Shown here one piece after another: positions 60,746-64,000 of a DNA stretch of 64,000 bases; positions within the stretch are counted from its first letter, which is position 1, and the number at the start of each line of letters is the position of its first letter. The position numbers and the translations under genes are program-made. Below the pieces are notes generated by a model. It searched no databases. It saw only the letters and a program-made list of their open reading frames with translations, and was not told where the DNA came from. This stretch comes from Fibrobacter sp. UWB11. Its GTDB lineage: Bacteria > Fibrobacterota > Fibrobacteria > Fibrobacterales > Fibrobacteraceae. The DNA lies in NCBI RefSeq assembly GCF_900143015.1, contig NZ_FSRT01000001.1, positions 620,001-684,000 of the forward strand, read 5' to 3'.

Positions 60746-61795
60746 TTATTCGACGATCAGCACCTTGTCGCCGTCGTTCATGCGGTTCTGGCCTTCGACC
60801 ATCACGACATCGCCTTCGCTAAGGCCATCCTTAATCTGGATGTCTGTTTTGGTCTGCACACCGAGTTGCACAATTTTGCGCTTGGCCTTGCCTTCGTTAT
60901 CGACAATCCAGACCGAGTTCACGCCATTGCTATAGACAATGGCTTCGACAGGGACGGTAACGCCTGTAACTTCACGGGCGTCAATCTTTGTGGTGAGGTA
61001 CATGCCCGGGAGGAGCTTTTGACCCTTGTTCTTGAATGTGACTTCAACCGGGAAGAAACGTGTTGCCGGGTCTGCGGCGAGCGGAATGAGGCTCACTTCG
61101 CCCTGGAGCTTTTCGCCGTTGAGTTCGATTGTTGCCTTGGCGCCCTTCTTGAAGAATCCGATTTCGGAACTTGTGACGTTGAGCTTGAGGATTACTTTGT
61201 CGAGGTTTGCGATGGTGAACATGGCACCACCGACACCCGGAACTTCACCGACCTTGAACTTGACTTCGGTAATGGTGCCGGAGGACGGAGCGAGCACGAG
61301 CGTTGCACGGCGTGCGGTTTCCATCTTCATCTTGGCAACGTTAATTTCGGTTTCGAGCTTGTCTACGTCTTGCTGAGAAACGCCACCCTTGGCCTGTACT
61401 TCTTTCAAGCGGGTGAGGGTCTTTTCTTGCATTTCAATGCCTGCTTTAGCTTCTTGGTAGCCTGTGTTGTCGCCTGTAAAGACGAATTCAGCAAGGACTT
61501 GGTCTTTCTTGACCTTGGAACCGACGCGGACATTGACTTTGGAAATCGGGTCGCTGAGTTTTGCGGTTGCTTTTGTCTGCTGGCTACCTTCGATGGTGCC
61601 GCTAAAGGCGCGGACGTCGGTAAGCTTGACAACGCCTGCCTTCACAACGCGAGCGGGCTTGCCATTGACTTTCTGGATTTCTTCAATAGTTGTCGGCTTT
61701 TCAGCGGTCTTGTCAGCTTTCTTGGCGTCGCCGCATCCAGCGAGGAGGAGCGACATGGCAGAAATAGTAATGAGTGTTTTTGTAATGGTCTTCAT
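60746..61795 (-). CDS. RND periplasmic adaptor (membrane-fusion) lipoprotein
   Basis: 349 residues with a lipoprotein signal ending LLLAGC (Cys21). Lipoyl/barrel-sandwich halves flank a helical hairpin: VNVRVGSKVKKDQVLAEF (about 89-106), a hairpin with KEVQAKGGVSQQDVDKLE, and LVLAPSSGTITEVKFKVGEV. Beta-barrel and membrane-proximal domains follow (LPGMYLTTKIDA, IQIKDGLSEGDVVMVEGQNRM). It links the inner-membrane pump to TolC. It lies 20 nt upstream of the RND gene and 20 nt downstream of the TolC gene in one operon. Confidence 0.9.
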   Translation of the reverse strand: MKTITKTLITISAMSLLLAGCGDAKKADKTAEKPTTIEEIQKVNGKPARVVKAGVVKLTDVRAFSGTIEGSQQTKATAKLSDPISKVNVRVGSKVKKDQVLAEFVFTGDNTGYQEAKAGIEMQEKTLTRLKEVQAKGGVSQQDVDKLETEINVAKMKMETARRATLVLAPSSGTITEVKFKVGEVPGVGGAMFTIANLDKVILKLNVTSSEIGFFKKGAKATIELNGEKLQGEVSLIPLAADPATRFFPVEVTFKNKGQKLLPGMYLTTKIDAREVTGVTVPVEAIVYSNGVNSVWIVDNEGKAKRKIVQLGVQTKTDIQIKDGLSEGDVVMVEGQNRMNDGDKVLIVE

Positions 61796-61815
61796 GATTG
61801 TCTTCCTCTTAAATC

Positions 61816-63231
61816 TTAGTATTCACCAGTGGCCTTGAGCAATGCGTTGTAGGCATTGTTCCAGTCAAGAACAGCCTTCATGTAGCCAAGCTTGGCCAAG
61901 CGAAGCTTCTGGCTTACGTCAAGAAGGTTGATTTGTGTTTCCGCACCGATTTGGTAGGCTGCTTCGGAGATTTCGTATCCGCGATTTGCCAAGTCTACCT
62001 GGCGTTTTGAAATTTCGATTTGATTCTGTGCGTCTTCCAAGTTGTTGACGCACGCCTCTATTTGCAGGCGGAATCCGCGTTCTGCAGTTTCTTTCATGAG
62101 TTGTGTGCTGCGAAGTTCTGATTTTGCTTGAACTACGGCTTCCTTGGTCTGCATGCCGTTGAAAAGGTTCATCGACAAATTTAAAGAAACGTACTTGTTG
62201 AGTTTGTCCCACTTCGGGGCATCCCATTCGGTAATCTTGTTCTGGTTATTGGCGTATTTGAGACCTCCGAGCAAGGCGATTGTCGGCTTGTAGCCGCCTT
62301 CTTCGATTTCGATATTCTTTTCTCTCATTTTTTCGGTGGCTTCGAGCATCGCCAATTCCCTACGGCGCTTTTTCACGTTTGCCATAGCTGTATCCGGGTA
62401 AGGGAGGTTTGCTTCGGGCATGCGAAGTTCACCGACGAACTGCACTTCGGAATCCCAATCCAGTCCCATCTTGTTGAGAAGAGCGTTCTTGGCGAGGATA
62501 CGCAATTTCTTTGTCTTTTCGAGATTGGAACGCTGGCTTTCCAACTCAAGTTGTGCGCGAATCACATCGATTTCTTTACCAGATCCGCTTTGGAATTTCT
62601 GCGTGGCGATATTCAGATTTTCTTCAGTCTGCTTGATGCCTTCTTCTGTGATGGCGATATTTGAATCCAGGAGGATCAAACTGTTGAAAAGGCTATCAAC
62701 GGCGTAGCGGATGCTAGACTTCTTGTCTTCGAGATTGACTTCTTCCATGTGCTTGTAGGCCTTGGCGATATCGATGGCGGTACCGACCTTGCCTGCAGCG
62801 TAGAGAATCTGGGTTACAGTGAGGCCCACGCTGGACTGCCAACGGTAACCTTGAGATTTCATGCCGTAAATAAGCCCGTCCATGCCTGGACCAATAACGT
62901 TTTGGTCAAAAGCGTTTGCTTTGGGGTAGCCAGCATCGTCTTTTTTGCTAGCCATGTCTTTTGCGGCATCCGTAAAAACGGATGCTTTTTTTACATCGTC
63001 CAGTCCAAAAATACGGGTGACATTGGCGCTAAGGTCAATAGAGGGGTATGCGTTACCGTAGCCAGCATCAACTTGAGAAGATGCCTTGATGAGGTCTTCT
63101 TCAGCAGTTTTGACTTCCGGAGAGTTTTCAATGGCGGTCTGGACCGCTTCATCTCGGGTGTAGGTTTTTGCCGAGGCTGGTACAATCAGCCCTAGTGCGA
63201 GGGCAGAAAGGACTAAAAATTTCCTTGACAT
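61816..63231 (-). CDS. TolC-family outer-membrane efflux channel
   Basis: 471 residues with a signal peptide (MSRKFLVLSALALGLIVPASA). Two outer-membrane-efflux repeats form the coiled-coil tunnel: DEAVQTAIENSPEVKTAEEDL at the start and ESQRSNLEKTKKLRILAKNALL mid-protein, with a second copy ending SEAAYQIGAETQINLLDVSQKLRLAKLGYMKAVLDW. It is the first gene of the operon with CAGGAG before the ATG and TATATT about 15 nt upstream. Confidence 0.9.
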   Translation of the reverse strand: MSRKFLVLSALALGLIVPASAKTYTRDEAVQTAIENSPEVKTAEEDLIKASSQVDAGYGNAYPSIDLSANVTRIFGLDDVKKASVFTDAAKDMASKKDDAGYPKANAFDQNVIGPGMDGLIYGMKSQGYRWQSSVGLTVTQILYAAGKVGTAIDIAKAYKHMEEVNLEDKKSSIRYAVDSLFNSLILLDSNIAITEEGIKQTEENLNIATQKFQSGSGKEIDVIRAQLELESQRSNLEKTKKLRILAKNALLNKMGLDWDSEVQFVGELRMPEANLPYPDTAMANVKKRRRELAMLEATEKMREKNIEIEEGGYKPTIALLGGLKYANNQNKITEWDAPKWDKLNKYVSLNLSMNLFNGMQTKEAVVQAKSELRSTQLMKETAERGFRLQIEACVNNLEDAQNQIEISKRQVDLANRGYEISEAAYQIGAETQINLLDVSQKLRLAKLGYMKAVLDWNNAYNALLKATGEY

Positions 63232-63268
63232 TCGTTCTCCTGAATATAATTAACGGGCCAAATGTAAA

Positions 63269-63304
63269 AAAAAAGCGCCCTATTTATAAGGGTGCTTTTT
63301 TTTG
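63269..63304 (-). terminator. Bidirectional terminator between ybaB and tolC-like genes
   Basis: AAAAAAAGCGCCCT and AGGGTGCTTTTTTTT around ATTTATA; strong stem with A-tract and T-tract on either side. It ends the ybaB transcript ahead of the efflux operon. Confidence 0.8.
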
Positions 63305-63316
63305 AATTTGATGAAG

Positions 63317-63352
63317 CGCAAATTTTGGGGATGAAATGCAGCAAAATTTGCG
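63317..63352. repeat. Perfect 11-bp inverted repeat (CGCAAATTTTG)
   Basis: CGCAAATTTTG (63317-63327) and CAAAATTTGCG (63342-63352), loop of 14 nt, immediately after the ybaB stop and before the T-tract terminator. It may be an RNA stem in the ybaB 3' end. Confidence 0.55.
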
Positions 63353-63366
63353 AAATTTGATGAAAA

Positions 63367-63675
63367 TTACATCAAACCGGGGATTTTCATGCCACCAGTG
63401 ATGTCGGAAATGCTAGACTGGGTGGCGTCATCTTTCTTCTTGACGGCGGAGTTGACTGCAGCCATGATGAGGTCTTCGAGAGCTTCGACATCGTCTTTAT
63501 CGACTGCGTCCGGATTGATTTTCACCATCGTGAGCACGCCTTTCCCGTTCATGGCGACCTTCACCATTCCGCCTCCGGCTTCGGCATCAAAGCTCTGTGC
63601 CTTGAGGTCGTTTTGGGCCTTAAGCATCTTGCTCTGCATTTTCTGAAGGTCCTTAAGCATTTTGCTCATATCCAT
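63367..63675 (-). CDS. ybaB: YbaB/EbfC nucleoid-associated protein
   Basis: 102 residues: helical start (MDMSKMLKDLQKMQSKMLKAQ), GGGMVKVAMNGKGVLTMVKINPDAV and DDVEALEDLIMAAVNSAVKK, the complete YbaB pattern. It is a dimeric DNA-binding protein, usually downstream of dnaX and upstream of recR; here the partial gene upstream is 207 nt away and was not recognised. AGGA precedes the ATG. Confidence 0.92.
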   Translation of the reverse strand: MDMSKMLKDLQKMQSKMLKAQNDLKAQSFDAEAGGGMVKVAMNGKGVLTMVKINPDAVDKDDVEALEDLIMAAVNSAVKKKDDATQSSISDITGGMKIPGLM

Positions 63676-63816
63676 GAATATATCCTCGCTTTTTGAGTGT
63701 ATTAAAGGTTGTTTTTGTGCTCCAGAGGAAACACTAAAGTCGTTTATCGTTCGTAATTATAGAATTTTTTGCAACGATGAGGTATGGGGGGTAGAATGTG
63801 TTTAGTATACAGTGGC

Positions 63817-63860
63817 AAATGAAAAATGAAGAATTAAAAATTAACTACCATTTTTCATTT
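63817..63860. repeat. Perfect 12-bp AT-rich inverted repeat
   Basis: AAATGAAAAATG (63817-63828) and CATTTTTCATTT (63849-63860), followed by another TTAATTTTTTCATTCTTAATT. It lies in the 207-nt gap between ybaB and the edge gene; nothing else is seen there. Confidence 0.6.
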
Positions 63861-63882
63861 TTAATTTTTTCATTCTTAATTT

Positions 63883-64000
63883 CTACGCGTCGCAATCCTC
63901 GTCATCGCATTGTGCAACCAAGGCAGCTTTCTTGATTTTCTTGGTAAAGACGAGTTCGGCGGCAAACATTTGCTTGAGCCTTGCTAGCCCCGGTTCCTTT
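63883..64000 (-). CDS. 3' end of an unidentified gene (partial at window edge)
   Basis: The last 38 codons of a minus-strand gene whose start lies beyond the window. The frame reads FAAELVFTKKIKKAALVAQC and ends DDEDCDA before TAG. The basic stretch then Cys/Asp-rich tail is not enough to name it. DnaX would be the usual neighbour of ybaB, but this tail does not identify it. Confidence 0.5.
   Translation of the reverse strand, partial: KEPGLARLKQMFAAELVFTKKIKKAALVAQCDDEDCDA

Noticed and set aside
58626-61819. Open frames of 313 and 364 codons antisense to the RND pump and adaptor genes
   Set aside because: Antisense shadows with His/Cys/Phe-rich composition typical of reversed coding sequence.
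1-64000. tRNA genes, rRNA genes and CRISPR arrays
   Set aside because: I looked for T-arm strings, rRNA landmarks and regularly spaced direct repeats and saw none; a tRNAscan-SE and CRISPR search would settle it.

Overview
The window is a piece of a Fibrobacter-type chromosome (phylum Fibrobacterota, fibre-degrading gut bacteria). The best markers are two proteins with the Fibrobacter 'major paralogous' FISUMP domain (28008-28983 and 45329-46339), a TIGR02147-type protein paired with a lipoprotein, secreted polysaccharide-active enzymes (GH16 glucanase, PL1 pectate lyase remnant, polysaccharide deacetylase) and C-terminal secretion modules typical of this group. I see no rRNA, tRNA or CRISPR array. 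Assignments rest on reading motifs; no database search was possible.

Layout. (1) 1-11.3 kb is an accessory, defence-like island: a YaaA/DUF6884-like protein coupled to a GIY-YIG nuclease, a chain of overlapping small genes ending in a metallophosphoesterase, an unknown 247-aa protein, a WYL-domain regulator, and an AddB-like/AddA-like nuclease-helicase pair. Three promoters in the island carry the same 21-bp dyad (consensus ATGCGAC-N7-GTCGCAT), which suggests one regulon, probably run by the WYL protein. (2) 11.3-12.7 kb holds a candidate structured RNA with its own sigma70-type promoter, then an Rpn-type PD-(D/E)XK nuclease, bracketed by two near-identical terminators. (3) 12.7-22.6 kb: Na+/alanine symporter, aminotransferase, a His-rich lipoprotein hydrolase with a Met-rich outer-membrane protein, MATE exporter, GH16 enzyme, YhhN-like and DUF1653 proteins. 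(4) 22.8-30.7 kb: RelA/SpoT-type synthetase, DUF4230 protein, GNAT, lipoprotein metallo-beta-lactamase-fold hydrolase, a RelE/XRE toxin-antitoxin pair, SDR, a frame-broken FISUMP lipoprotein, a hydrolase remnant and a DUF234-type ATPase. (5) 30.8-40.5 kb: lipoprotein, a GC-rich structured intergenic element, ilvC, GLUG-repeat protein, a twice-frameshifted pectate lyase, the TIGR02147/lipoprotein pair, deacetylase. (6) 40.5-57.3 kb: large YfhO-like membrane protein, a 36-aa membrane protein, ArsR-methyltransferase fusion, PAP2 phosphatase, TPR protein, FGGY kinase, RlmI, FecR lipoprotein, VanZ, MurB, a DnaG-like primase and an orphan GspE-type ATPase. (7) 57.5-64 kb: a TolC / adaptor / RND efflux operon, YbaB, and the 3' end of a further gene.

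Cross-cutting signals: at least twelve genes lie 6-9 nt downstream of a TAnnnT -10 box, six of them at exactly 7 nt, which predicts leaderless transcripts. One 27-nt AT-rich intergenic stretch appears to drive murB and the primase divergently from a single symmetrical -10. The RND pump lacks the usual proton-relay residues. Several genes are broken by single-base changes in homopolymers, so real decay or phase variation has to be separated from assembly error.
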